From: Streptomyces bikiniensis
Lineage (GTDB): Bacteria; Actinomycetota; Actinomycetes; Streptomycetales; Streptomycetaceae
DNA length: 64,000 bases
Assembly: GCA_000716465.1 (NCBI GenBank)
Contig: JNWL01000007.1
Location: forward strand, 88,579-152,578
Direction of reading: 5' to 3'
The position numbers and the translations under genes are program-made. Under the pieces are notes generated by a model. The model was not told the DNA's origin. It did not search any database and was given only the letters and a program-made list of their open reading frames with translations. Below are positions 1-8,106 of the stretch, piece after piece (positions within the stretch are counted from its first letter, which is position 1; the number at the start of each line of letters is the position of its first letter).

Positions 1-93
1 GAGCTCGTTCCACCGGTCCTTCGAGCTGTGGGTCACGCCCCGCATACTGCCCCGGCCCGGCAGGGGGCTTCGCGCCGCCTCGCCGGGAAAGCG

Positions 94-129
94 GGAATCC
101 CGCCCGATCTTCCGATCGGGCGGGATTCC
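94..129. terminator. Perfect 16-bp hairpin at left edge of cluster
   Basis: Positions 94-109 and 114-129 are perfect reverse complements separated by a TTCC loop. The hairpin lies 37 bp past the stop of the leftward regulator gene, so it most simply acts as its intrinsic terminator, although no long U-tract follows. Its sequence is almost the same as the hairpin at 28353-28386 (32 of 34 bases over the shared core, same orientation), which is why it is also discussed as a repeat. Positions 1-93 hold no gene I can support. Confidence 0.7.
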
Positions 130-166
130 GGTCGCCCGCGGGCCGGCATGATCGACAAGACGCGCC

Positions 167-1405
167 CTACGGCGTGCCGGACCCCACCGGGCTCACCACG
201 CACTCGGCCGCCGCCCGCCACACCTCGGCGGCGAGCTCGGGCATCCGGGTGTTCTGCACCTCGGCGGCCAGTTCCTTCAGCCGGGTCACCGCGCCCATGT
301 CGCCGGGGCGGACGGACAGCTTCTCCTGGAGGATCCGGAAGCGGACGCGGTCGCGGTACGTGAAGAGGTGGAGGCCCTGCTCGGCCTCCGCCACGAGTGC
401 GGCCGCGCGATCCGGGTCACCGAGCTGGAAGGCCAGCTGGGCCCGGAGGAAGAGGAACTCCTGACGGTGCCGAGGCGGTCCGGCGAAGTCCAGGACCGGC
501 TCGACGGCCGACAGCAGTCCCTGCGCCTCGTCCAGCCTCGGCGACAGGCCCTGGAGGCAGAGCGAGGCCGCGCCGAGCCGCAGGCGCATCCAGAGGGTGA
601 TGTCGTCCCGGCTGTCCAGACAGGCGATCGCCTTGTCCAGGTACTGCCGCGCACCCTCGTCGTTGCCCTGGCGGGTGCTCACCGTCGCCGCCGTCCAGTA
701 CGCCTCGGCGGCCAGCGCCCCGCGCTCGGACGGCAGCGCGGACAGGACGTCGAGGCTGATCCGCATCGCCTCGGCGACGTTGCCGACCTCGGCCTCCGCG
801 GAGACCAGGAGCAGCCGGCTGCGGAGCAGGTCGGCGGCGGGCAGCCGGACACGGTGGTGCTCGCCCAGCCGCAGGGCCTCGCGGACCGCACGGCGGGCCA
901 GCTCCATGTCGCCGCGGTTGCGGGCGCACCGGGCCACCCGCTGCTTCGTGTACACCTGGAGGGCGGGGCGATCCAACTCGTCACTGAGCGCGCTCAGTTC
1001 CCCGAGGACCTTGAACTCCTCGGGGAACTCACCCAGCAGGGCGTGCAGTTGGGCCAGCAGGGCCAGCGCCTGCCAGCGGGTCGAGGCGTCGGCGCCCTTG
1101 GCCCGGTCGAGCGTCTCGGCCAGGAGGTCGCGCATCTCCGCGTCCCGCTCGCTGTCCGGCCGGGACGCCAGGGTGGCGACGACGTCCGAGAGTTCGTCCT
1201 CCGTGCGCTCGGCGAAACTCTCCAGGGGAATGCCGAGGCGTTCGGCGAGGTAGTCGACGGCGCGCTGGGTGGGGAATCGGGCGCCCGACTCCAGCCGCGA
1301 GAGGTACGCGGCGGACATGCCGGGCCCGGTCAGCTCCGCCTGGGTCTTGCCCTGCTGCAGCCTCAGCTGGCGCAGGCGTCGTCCAAAGCCAGGTTGTTCC
1401 AGCAC
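167..1405 (-). CDS. XRE-family regulator with TPR-like sensor domain
   Basis: Predicted DNA-binding regulator of 412 residues. The N-terminus (about residues 5-65) is a Cro/C1-type helix-turn-helix (GFGRRLRQLRLQQGKTQAEL, then SAAYLSRLESGARFPT). The remaining roughly 330 residues are a run of helical repeats with alternating small and large residues (ALALLAQL, AYWTAATVSTRQGN, FLFLRAQLAFQLGD) that read as TPR-type repeats. This architecture is that of RRNPP-like peptide receptors, but TPR-XRE proteins are common in Streptomyces and most have no known ligand. I chose the GTG at 1405 because it sits directly before the HTH and has AAGG upstream; the open frame continues to 1654 without protein-like sequence. 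The next gene upstream on the same strand encodes a small secreted peptide, its plausible partner. Confidence 0.85.
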   Translation of the reverse strand: MLEQPGFGRRLRQLRLQQGKTQAELTGPGMSAAYLSRLESGARFPTQRAVDYLAERLGIPLESFAERTEDELSDVVATLASRPDSERDAEMRDLLAETLDRAKGADASTRWQALALLAQLHALLGEFPEEFKVLGELSALSDELDRPALQVYTKQRVARCARNRGDMELARRAVREALRLGEHHRVRLPAADLLRSRLLLVSAEAEVGNVAEAMRISLDVLSALPSERGALAAEAYWTAATVSTRQGNDEGARQYLDKAIACLDSRDDITLWMRLRLGAASLCLQGLSPRLDEAQGLLSAVEPVLDFAGPPRHRQEFLFLRAQLAFQLGDPDRAAALVAEAEQGLHLFTYRDRVRFRILQEKLSVRPGDMGAVTRLKELAAEVQNTRMPELAAEVWRAAAECVVSPVGSGTP

Positions 1406-1449
1406 GCGACCACCGCCTTCGAGAATTTCCTCCGATGCCCCGCACAAGC

Positions 1450-1480
1450 ATCGAGGGGGGCCATCATAGCCCCCCTCGAT
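1450..1480. promoter_or_regulatory. 12-bp perfect inverted repeat between peptide and regulator genes
   Basis: The arms 1450-1461 and 1469-1480 (ATCGAGGGGGGC and its complement) are perfect, with a 7-nt loop CATCATA. It lies in the gap between the small-peptide ORF (ends 1563) and the regulator (starts 1405), both read leftward. It could be an attenuating terminator that makes the peptide transcript more abundant than the regulator transcript, or an operator for regulator autoregulation. No U-tract follows, so I cannot decide between these. Confidence 0.55.
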
Positions 1481-1562
1481 ACATTGCGGCAAAGATTGAC
1501 CAGTACTGGCAACCAAGCGCCGAAAAAACGACTCCCGAAATGGCCGAAAGGCAAACCTGGAG

Positions 1563-1715
1563 TTACGGCCAGTCGATCGGGGGAACGGCGAGGGCGGTGA
1601 CGGTGCGTGCCTCCCCCGCGGAAGCACCCTCCCCCACGCCGGCTGAAACCGCACCCGCGAACAGGAGAGCGGAGAAAGCGACAGCGGCTATTCGGGCAAC
1701 TGCGGTCTTCTTCAT
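1563..1715 (-). CDS. Small secreted peptide, candidate signalling pre-peptide
   Basis: A 50-codon ORF starting ATG at 1715 with a good ribosome-binding site (AAAGGA, 5-nt spacing). The product begins MKKTAVAR, continues with a hydrophobic core (IAAVAFSALLFAGAVSAGV) and ends TVTALAVPPIDWP. The n-region lysines, hydrophobic h-region and AVSAG-like cleavage context are those of a Sec signal peptide, leaving a mature tail of roughly 20-25 residues with a Pro/Trp-rich C-terminus. It lies directly upstream of, and on the same strand as, the TPR-XRE regulator, and a promoter can be drawn before it. I infer a pheromone-type role from this pairing. Alternatives are an unrelated small exported peptide or a non-translated leader. 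It is too short for routine ORF calling. Confidence 0.65.
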   Translation of the reverse strand: MKKTAVARIAAVAFSALLFAGAVSAGVGEGASAGEARTVTALAVPPIDWP

Positions 1716-1763
1716 GGGAATCCTTTGCTGAACCTCAATGATCGCCTGCGGTGGGGCCGTGCC

Positions 1764-1792
1764 AATGTATCGGCCGCGCGATCACTTGGCAA
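1764..1792 (-). promoter_or_regulatory. Candidate promoter of the peptide-regulator unit
   Basis: On the minus strand TTGCCA (1792-1787), a 17-nt spacer and TACATT (1769-1764) fit a housekeeping-sigma promoter with a TAnnnT -10 box. It fires towards the small-peptide start at 1715. The shared operator-like sequence at 1785-1811 overlaps and extends just upstream of its -35 box. This is a pattern match only. Confidence 0.45.
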
Positions 1793-1811
1793 GCCTTGAC
1801 AAGAATGTCAA
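1785..1811. promoter_or_regulatory. Operator-like palindrome, also present at 13.2 kb
   Basis: Positions 1796-1811 form a perfect palindrome of TTGACA and TGTCAA arms around AGAA. Read on the minus strand, the segment contains TTGTCAAGG followed by CTTGCC, a combination that recurs at 13185-13204 (minus) and 13297-13310 (plus) in the divergent promoter region of the cluster. It abuts the -35 box of the peptide promoter, the usual place for an activator site. I infer that one regulator, most likely the adjacent XRE/TPR protein, binds all copies. Confidence 0.5.
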
Positions 1812-1900
1812 CTCCAGGGCCGGACGCATGCGCATCGCCGGTTTTCGATCGGTATGACACCCTGGCCCGGCACCCGCCCCGAGGGGCCGCACCCCGCCCC

Positions 1901-2530
1901 TCAGGGGGATTCCGGATAGAGGAACCGCTCGTACTCGGGGCCGTAACGACGCTCCAGCGACTCAAGGGACGCCTCGGTCCACTCGGTGGCACGGGCGATC
2001 CGCGCCCGGGAGGAGACCGCTTCCGGATTCCAGGATTCCGGGTCCCAGAGCTTCGCCCGCATGAACGACTTGGCGCAGTGGAAGTACGCCTCTTCGACGC
2101 TGACCAGGAGGGCGAGGTCGGGACGGTGGCCGCGGACCACCATCTCGTCGAAGAAGGGAGCCGAACGCACCAGTCGGGCCCGCCCGTTGACCCGGAGCGT
2201 GTCGCCCCGGCCCGGAATCACGAAGATCATTCCCACCCGAGGGTTCTGCAGAACATTGCGCCAGGTGTCCAGCCGGCGATTGCCCGGCCGGTCGGGCAGC
2301 GCGAGCGTCCGCTCGTCGAGAATGCGTACGAAACCCGGTGGATCTCCGCGCGGGGAGACATCGCAACTCCCGTCCGCAGCGGCGGTCGCGACCAGACAGA
2401 AAGGAGAATTCCGAATCCATTCGGTTTCATGGGCGCGCAGTACCGGGCTCGCCTTTCGGAACACCACGGAATTCGCCGGGCCGACCAGTTCCCGCAGTTC
2501 TTCCTCGGTGCTTATCTCCTCGTACTCCAT
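1901..2530 (-). CDS. PPOX-class FMN-binding flavoprotein
   Basis: A 209-residue protein of the pyridoxamine-5'-phosphate-oxidase-like split-barrel fold. Visible features are FCLVATAAADGSCDVSPRGD near residue 50, a RGDTLRVNGRARLV strand around residue 120, and the FHCAKSFMRA segment, all usual in the MSMEG_1061-like PPOX subfamily. Such proteins bind FMN or F420 and carry out small redox steps; the substrate cannot be told from sequence. The ATG at 2530 has GGAG 6 nt upstream; an upstream in-frame extension consists of tandem repeats and was not used. It is the last gene of the leftward arm, so it may do a late tailoring oxidation or reduction, or be unrelated. A weak hairpin (1881-1887 with 1896-1902) overlaps its stop. 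Confidence 0.75.
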   Translation of the reverse strand: MEYEEISTEEELRELVGPANSVVFRKASPVLRAHETEWIRNSPFCLVATAAADGSCDVSPRGDPPGFVRILDERTLALPDRPGNRRLDTWRNVLQNPRVGMIFVIPGRGDTLRVNGRARLVRSAPFFDEMVVRGHRPDLALLVSVEEAYFHCAKSFMRAKLWDPESWNPEAVSSRARIARATEWTEASLESLERRYGPEYERFLYPESP

Positions 2531-2617
2531 GCCTTTCTCCGTGCCGTCCCCCATGCCGTCCCCCATGCCGTCCTCCCTGTCGTGTTCCGGTCGTCCTCCG
2601 GGCCGTCACTCGGGCCG

Positions 2618-3865
2618 TCACTCGGCCGGATCGGCCGTCCCGGGCTCCGTGGTGACCCGGATCGTCGCGCAGGCCTTCTCGCAGAGCGCCACCGCCGCGT
2701 CGGCGTCCGGGGCCACCGCGATCACCTGGCCCAGGCGGTCCCAGCTCGACCGCAGCGGCCGGACCACGCTCCCCGGCTCCACCGGCAGGTCCACCTCCAC
2801 CACTCCGTCCAGGGCCCGGGCCGCCTCCAGCCCCTCGACCGCCGTCACCGTGCCCGGCTCGGCGCCCAGGAAGCGGGTCGCCGCCGACCGCAGCGGGGCC
2901 GGCCGCTCGTCCAGGGCCGGCAGCCCGCCGCCCGGCCAGGCCACCGTGTACCGCTCGATGTCGAAGCCGTACGCCTCCTCCACCAGGTCCCGGATCCGGT
3001 CGCCGCCCGGCCGGTTGTGCGACTCGATCACCCGCGGCCCGCGCTCCGACAGCCGCACCTCCGTGTGGCTGGGACCGCCCACCACCCCGACCGCGTCCAG
3101 GAACGTCGTCACGCACTCCACGACCGCCGCCTCGTCCGCCGCGGCGATCCGGGCCGGCACCACGTGCCCCAGCTCCACGAAGTTGTCGTACGTCAGCTTC
3201 TCCGTGACGGCCACCACCACGTGGCGGCCCGCGAAGGTGAACGCCTCCACGCTGAGCTCCGGCCCGGAGACGTACTCCTCCATGAGGAAGCGGTCCAGCG
3301 GGAAGAAGCGGGCGAACTGGTGGTCCGAGTGACGCAGCCGCGTGATCGTCTCCCACACCTCGTCCAGCCGGTCCGCCGACTCGACGAGCTGGAGTCCCAG
3401 GCTGCCGATGCCGTCGACCGGCTTGACGATGAACGGGTACCCGTGGCGCGAGCCGAAGGCCGTCAGGCTCTCCCGGTCGCCGACCTCCTCCGCCGCGACC
3501 GAGACCGACGGGGCCGTGGCGGCCAGGTGCCGGCGCATGCTCAGCTTGTCCCGCAGCAGGTGGGCCACCTCGTGGGAGACGCCCCCCAGGCCCAGCAGGT
3601 CGCTGATCCGGCCCGCCGGTTCCACGCCCGCCTCCGTCGTGGTCACCACGCTCGTGAAGCCGTACGCGCGGTGCGCGGCGGCCACCAGGGGCTCGGTCAC
3701 CGACCAGTCGGTGTAGTCCACCAGGAGGGCCGCGTCCACCAGGGAGGCGTGCTCGGGGGTGAACTGGCCGGGCTGCTGGAGGTAGACGACGCCGAGGCCC
3801 TGCTCCTTGGCCTTGCGGACGTTCTCGATCCGCCCGCCGACGACCAGCACGCGCTGTTCGGACAT
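2618..3865 (-). CDS. ATP-grasp ligase (first of three paralogues)
   Basis: A 415-residue ATP-grasp enzyme expected to join a carboxylate to an amine through an acyl-phosphate. The N-terminal Rossmann-like domain starts VLVVGGRIENVRKA. The ATP-grasp core shows the lysine and glycine loop (PFIVKPVDGIGSLGL, about residues 145-160), the EEYVSGPELSVEAF strand, and the metal/ATP acidic motif HTEVRLSERGPRVIESHNRP with its E and N. It belongs to the same subfamily as the proteins at 4000-5253 and 6797-8065. The ATG at 3865 has GGAG 5 nt upstream. In this cluster it probably forms an amide bond between amino-acid or phosphonate units; the substrate is unknown. Confidence 0.85.
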   Translation of the reverse strand: MSEQRVLVVGGRIENVRKAKEQGLGVVYLQQPGQFTPEHASLVDAALLVDYTDWSVTEPLVAAAHRAYGFTSVVTTTEAGVEPAGRISDLLGLGGVSHEVAHLLRDKLSMRRHLAATAPSVSVAAEEVGDRESLTAFGSRHGYPFIVKPVDGIGSLGLQLVESADRLDEVWETITRLRHSDHQFARFFPLDRFLMEEYVSGPELSVEAFTFAGRHVVVAVTEKLTYDNFVELGHVVPARIAAADEAAVVECVTTFLDAVGVVGGPSHTEVRLSERGPRVIESHNRPGGDRIRDLVEEAYGFDIERYTVAWPGGGLPALDERPAPLRSAATRFLGAEPGTVTAVEGLEAARALDGVVEVDLPVEPGSVVRPLRSSWDRLGQVIAVAPDADAAVALCEKACATIRVTTEPGTADPAE

Positions 3866-3999
3866 GTTGCTCCTTCACATGACGTTCGATGGTGGGCCCT
3901 TCGGGCCCGAATGACCGGGTCGCCGGACCGCTGGAATGCCGGACCGCCGGACCGCCGGGCCTCCGGCTCTCCGGCTCTCCGGCTCTCCGGACCGCCGCC

Positions 4000-5253
4000 T
4001 CAGGCGCCGGGGGCGGGCTCCGCGTCCCCGGTGAGCTCCACGACGGCCCCGGCGGCCAGCTCCCGGGCCAGCGCCCGCATCCGGTCCGGGGTGGCGCAGT
4101 CCAGGACCGCCCAGGCCAGCCGGTCCCCCGAGTCCTCGGCGGGACGCACCCGCGCGCCCGGCGCCAGCCTGGCGTCGTGCCGGGCCACCTCCGGCGACCG
4201 GGCCGCCCAGGCGGACAGGTCGAGGGCGGCGAGCGTCCCCGTACCGGGCGACGACAGGAAGAGGCTGCCCGCGGAGCGCACCGGGCCGTGGCCGTCCGGC
4301 ACCGCCGGCTCCTCGTCCAGGGCGAGGCGCAGGCAGGCCGCGAAGGCGTCGAACCCGTGGGCCCGGCCGACGAGTTCCATGATGTGGTCGCCCGGGGTGC
4401 GGACGGCCACCTCCATGATCACCGGCTGGTCGTCGGAGACCGCCCGGAACTCCAGGTGGGCGATGCCGGTCACCATGCCGAGCGCGGCGACCACGCCGCG
4501 GCACAGCTCGTCCGCCGCCTTCCGCAGCGCGGGCCGGTCCGCTCCGTGGCCCGCCTCGTGGAGCAGCTCCACGAAGTGCGGCGGGCCGGTGGTCTCCTTA
4601 CGGGTCAGATTGGTGAACAGGACCCGGCCGCGGTGGACCAGGGCCTCCACGCTGTACTCCTGGCCCTCGACGTACTGCTCGACCAGGAGCGGTCCCTCGG
4701 CGTCCCGGCGCGCGACCGCGTCCGCCCAGGCGTCGGGGGTGCCGATCCGCTCCACGCCCTGGCTGCCCTGCGAGGAGACCGGCTTGACCACGACGGGCAG
4801 CCGCGCCAGGGCCCAGTCGGTGGCCTCCGACAGCCGCCGGGTGTGGCGGTGGGCGGGCTGGGGCAGTCCGGTGCGGCCGAACTCGGCGCGCTGCAGGGCC
4901 TTGTTGCGGGAGACGGTCGCCGCGTCCAGGCCGGGCCCGGGCAGTCCCAGCCGGTGCTGGACCATCGCCGTGGCCAGCACGTGCGGCTCGGCGAAGCCCC
5001 AGACGGCGTCCGGGCCCAGCCGGGCCGCCAGGGTGGTCGCGGGCGCCAGCCAGCTCTCGTCCCGGCCCGCGGCGGCCTCGTCGACGGGTTCGAAGTCCAC
5101 GAGGCACGGGAAGCGGTCCACGAGCTTGGCGTGCCGGGCGGGGGTCTCCACGACGCCCACCCGCAGCCCCAGGTCCTGGGCCGCGTGCAGGTACCCCTCG
5201 GCCATCACACCGGCGCCGACGAGGAGGATCGTGCGCTGCGTATCGTCTGCCAT
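4000..5253 (-). CDS. ATP-grasp ligase (second of three paralogues)
   Basis: A 417-residue ATP-grasp carboxylate-amine ligase. It has an N-terminal nucleotide-type fold (ILLVGAGVMAEGYLHAA), the ATP-binding lysine with its flexible loop (PVVVKPVSSQGSQGVERIG), the VEQYVEGQEYSVEALVHRG strand, and the acidic metal motif near HLEFRAVSDDQPVIMEVAVR followed by TPGDHIMELV. The ATG at 5253 was chosen over the long upstream open frame because the domain begins there and GGGAG lies upstream. The 134-bp gap to the next gene (3866-3999) holds short tandem repeats. The presence of three ligases suggests at least two or three separate amide-forming or protecting steps. Confidence 0.85.
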   Translation of the reverse strand: MADDTQRTILLVGAGVMAEGYLHAAQDLGLRVGVVETPARHAKLVDRFPCLVDFEPVDEAAAGRDESWLAPATTLAARLGPDAVWGFAEPHVLATAMVQHRLGLPGPGLDAATVSRNKALQRAEFGRTGLPQPAHRHTRRLSEATDWALARLPVVVKPVSSQGSQGVERIGTPDAWADAVARRDAEGPLLVEQYVEGQEYSVEALVHRGRVLFTNLTRKETTGPPHFVELLHEAGHGADRPALRKAADELCRGVVAALGMVTGIAHLEFRAVSDDQPVIMEVAVRTPGDHIMELVGRAHGFDAFAACLRLALDEEPAVPDGHGPVRSAGSLFLSSPGTGTLAALDLSAWAARSPEVARHDARLAPGARVRPAEDSGDRLAWAVLDCATPDRMRALARELAAGAVVELTGDAEPAPGA

Positions 5254-5290
5254 GGTTGGTGCTCCCAGATCTGTCTCGTACGAGGGGTGT

Positions 5291-6793
5291 TCAGCCCGCC
5301 GGAAGGGCGCCCGGGTCCGGCAGCGCCGGGCAGTCCGCGTCGAGGGCGGCCGCGCGCAGCAGCCGTTCGAGGGCGGCCGTCCACCGCTCGGCCCACTCCG
5401 GGGGGTGGACGGCGGTGTCGACCTGCAGGAGCAGCCGGATGCCGTCGGCGTCCACGTCGGCACTGAGGTAGTGGCTCGCTCGCCACGGATCGGCGTCGGT
5501 CCACTCCGTCTCGGCCCGGTCCGCGGCGGCCGCGAGTTCCGCCGCGGTGGTCGGGCGGACGGGCAGGGCGGTGGAGCGCGGCCGGTAGTTGAGGGTCGGG
5601 GTGGCGTCGATCCGCACGCCCCGCTCCTCCGCCACGGTCCGGAGCAGCGCGGACAGCCGGTCGGGCGGGGCGCCGCCGGCCCGGAAGGCGCGCAGCGAGG
5701 CCGCGGCGGTGCGGCGCACCAGTTCGCGGAAGCCGGCGCCGGCCGTGTCCACGCAGCAGGGGACCGGCTGGGACAGCGGCAGGACGGCCGCGGCGGTCTC
5801 GGGCCGCAGCCGGTTCGCCGCGATCAGCTGGACCGCCCCGTACCGGACGGCGCCCGTGCCGTCGCCGGCGGGCACGGGACCGGTCCTGGCGGCGTCGAGG
5901 GCCACCAGTGCGGCCGCGAGGACGGCGGCCGGGGACTCCCCGGTGCCGGCGGCGACGGCGCCGACGGCGAGGTCCAGGGCGGGGGAGCGGTGCCGGAGGA
6001 ACCGGTACCGCTCCCCCGTCGGCGTACCGGCCGGGGAACCCTGCCACGGGCCCGTCACGGGTTCCGGGGCGGGGGGCATGTGCCGGTAGGCGTGTTCGGC
6101 CAGGCTCAGGGCGCGCCGGGCGGCTCGCTCGCCCGCCGGGGACGACTCGGCGGCCGCCTGCTCGCGGGGCCCGCGCGCGGGGCCGCCCCGGGCGGGCGCG
6201 GAGCGGGCCACCGGGTCGGCCTCGGCGATCCGTTCGACCAGGTGCGCGGAGACCGGGACGAGCGCGTACGCGTCGACGGCGACGTGGCTGAAGGCCAGGG
6301 CGAGGTACCGCGCGCGGTCCCCCTCGGTGACGAGCGCCGCGCGCACCGGCCAGCACTCCGTCACGTCCAGGGGCGGGGCGGCGAGCGCGTCGAGGACGGC
6401 GCGCGCACGCTCCCCCGCGGTGCCCGCGGGCGCCTCGTGGACGGCGAGGCGCAGGACGCCGTGCCGGTGCACCCGTTGACGCGCCCCGCCCGCCCCGTCC
6501 CGTACGACCCGGCTGCGCAGCACCTCGTACCGTTCGAGCAGTTCGCGCAGCGCGTCGGCGGTGCCCGCCTCGGTCGTCCCCGGACGCAGCCGGTACAGCC
6601 GGGGGACGTTGAGCCCCCGCCCGTGCTCCCGGGCCGCGTCGACCTCGGTGAGGTAGTACCGCTGGCTCCAGGTCAACGGCGCCTCGAAGGTGCCGGGGGC
6701 CGTCTCGCCGGTCGTGTCGCCCGCCGCGGGGTCCACCGCGGCCTGGAAGCGTACGGGGACGATGCGGCACGGGCCGGGGGCGGGGTGGGACAC
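5291..6793 (-). CDS. Free-standing NRPS condensation-domain protein
   Basis: A 500-residue single condensation domain. An LTWSQ motif lies at residues 40-44, then the pattern LRELLERYEVLRSRV. The active-site motif reads SHVAVDA (residues 169-175): it keeps the catalytic second His (H170) and the Asp (D174) of HHxxxDG but has Ser for the first His and Ala for the Gly. The C-terminal half contains LNYRPR and the DGIRLLLQVDT strand usual for C domains. It starts with GTG at 6793, 3 nt after the stop of the preceding gene. It would use the aminoacyl group on the separate carrier protein at 25667-25939 as donor or acceptor. Ester or amide formation are both possible. Confidence 0.82.
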   Translation of the reverse strand: MSHPAPGPCRIVPVRFQAAVDPAAGDTTGETAPGTFEAPLTWSQRYYLTEVDAAREHGRGLNVPRLYRLRPGTTEAGTADALRELLERYEVLRSRVVRDGAGGARQRVHRHGVLRLAVHEAPAGTAGERARAVLDALAAPPLDVTECWPVRAALVTEGDRARYLALAFSHVAVDAYALVPVSAHLVERIAEADPVARSAPARGGPARGPREQAAAESSPAGERAARRALSLAEHAYRHMPPAPEPVTGPWQGSPAGTPTGERYRFLRHRSPALDLAVGAVAAGTGESPAAVLAAALVALDAARTGPVPAGDGTGAVRYGAVQLIAANRLRPETAAAVLPLSQPVPCCVDTAGAGFRELVRRTAAASLRAFRAGGAPPDRLSALLRTVAEERGVRIDATPTLNYRPRSTALPVRPTTAAELAAAADRAETEWTDADPWRASHYLSADVDADGIRLLLQVDTAVHPPEWAERWTAALERLLRAAALDADCPALPDPGALPAG

Positions 6794-6796
6794 GGG

Positions 6797-8065
6797 CTAT
6801 GCCTCCGGGGCCGTCTCGTCCAGCGGCGACCAGGTGAAGCGGAGGGTGTCGCCGGCCGCGTGGGCGCGGGCCAGGGCCTGCTCGCGGTCGGCGCCCTCGG
6901 CGATGATCCAGGCGGCCCGGTCGCGGTTGGAGCCGTTGGCCCGGTAGTCGATGCCGGCCTGGACGCCGGGGCGCAGGTGCACCTCGTGGACGCCGTCGAG
7001 GGCGAGGGCCTCGTCCACTCCGTCGACGGCGTCGAGGTGGCCGCTGGAGCGGAGCATCAGGAAGTGGATCGCGGCGGTGCGGTCGGTGGTGAGCGTGAGG
7101 TCCGGGGTGCCGCCGAGGAGCGCGGTCATGTGGAGCCGGCACATGTCGACGCCGCTGGCGATGCGGACGGCCTCCGGGATGCGGTCCCCGGCGATGCGGC
7201 CGTTGACCTCGATGACCCGGGCGTCCTTGCCGTCGGCGGTGAGCTTGAGCTCGACGTGGGACGGGCCCCAGGTGATGCCGACGGCCTTGACGGCGAGTTC
7301 GGCCTTCTCGACGAGCAGCCGCTCCTGCTCCCCGGGCAGGGCGGCCGGGAAGACGTGGCCCATCTCCAGGAAGAGGGGCGGCTCGCTGCCGATCTTCTCG
7401 GTGAGGCCGAGGACCTTGCCGTGCATGATCTCCGCGGAGTACTCGGCGCCCGGGACGCACTCCTCGACGATCACCTTCGGGGTGACCGCGTGGCCGAGGT
7501 ACTCGCCGAGCCGCATGACCTCCGCGGTGATGGCGGTGACGTCCTCCGCGTTCTCGCAGCGGCGGACGAACAGGCTGCCGGTGAGGTCGAGCGGCTTGAC
7601 GACGACGGGGTAGCCGATCTCCTCGGCGGCGGCCGCCGCGTCCTCCGGCGACGCGGCCACCCGGAACAGCGGGTTGAGGCCGGGCACGCCCGCCATCGCC
7701 TCGCGCATCGCGGACTTGGAGCGGCAGACGGCGACGGCATCCGGGTCGGGACCCGCCAGGCCGAGCCGGGCGGCGACCCGGGCGCCCATGTCGCAGTAGT
7801 ACTCGTAGACGGAGGTGACGCCCACGAGTTCGCCCCGGGTGGCGAGCTCCTCGCAGAAGGCCACGATCGCGTCGGCGGAGTCGACGTCGCAGGCGCGGAT
7901 CTCCACGCCGAGTTCGGCGTAGTCGTGGAGCAGCGAGGGGTGCAGGTGCGCCGGGTCGGCGGCGAGGATGATCGGCGTGATGCCCTGCTCCAGCAGGAAG
8001 CGGGCGCAGTCCTGGCCGGCGCCGGTCCAGGGGGAGTCGATGAACACTGCATAGCGGGGGGACAC
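6797..8065 (-). CDS. ATP-grasp ligase (third of three paralogues)
   Basis: A 422-residue ATP-grasp ligase starting at GTG 8065, which has GGAG 5 nt upstream; the long upstream open frame is a shadow of the exporter gene. The N-terminal domain begins YAVFIDSPWTGAGQDCARFL. The core contains PVVVKPLDLTGSLFVRR, VEECVPGAEYSAEIMHG and HVELKLTADGKDARVIEVNG with IAGDRI, giving the complete ATP and magnesium set. The C-terminal part has the ALDGVHEVHLRPG motif seen in L-amino-acid-ligase-like ATP-grasps. It is closely similar in layout to the other two ligases, so the set probably arose by duplication. Confidence 0.85.
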   Translation of the reverse strand: MSPRYAVFIDSPWTGAGQDCARFLLEQGITPIILAADPAHLHPSLLHDYAELGVEIRACDVDSADAIVAFCEELATRGELVGVTSVYEYYCDMGARVAARLGLAGPDPDAVAVCRSKSAMREAMAGVPGLNPLFRVAASPEDAAAAAEEIGYPVVVKPLDLTGSLFVRRCENAEDVTAITAEVMRLGEYLGHAVTPKVIVEECVPGAEYSAEIMHGKVLGLTEKIGSEPPLFLEMGHVFPAALPGEQERLLVEKAELAVKAVGITWGPSHVELKLTADGKDARVIEVNGRIAGDRIPEAVRIASGVDMCRLHMTALLGGTPDLTLTTDRTAAIHFLMLRSSGHLDAVDGVDEALALDGVHEVHLRPGVQAGIDYRANGSNRDRAAWIIAEGADREQALARAHAAGDTLRFTWSPLDETAPEA

Positions 8066-8106
8066 GGTTACTCCATTTCGGTTGCTCTGGGAGGGCGGGT
8101 CACGTC

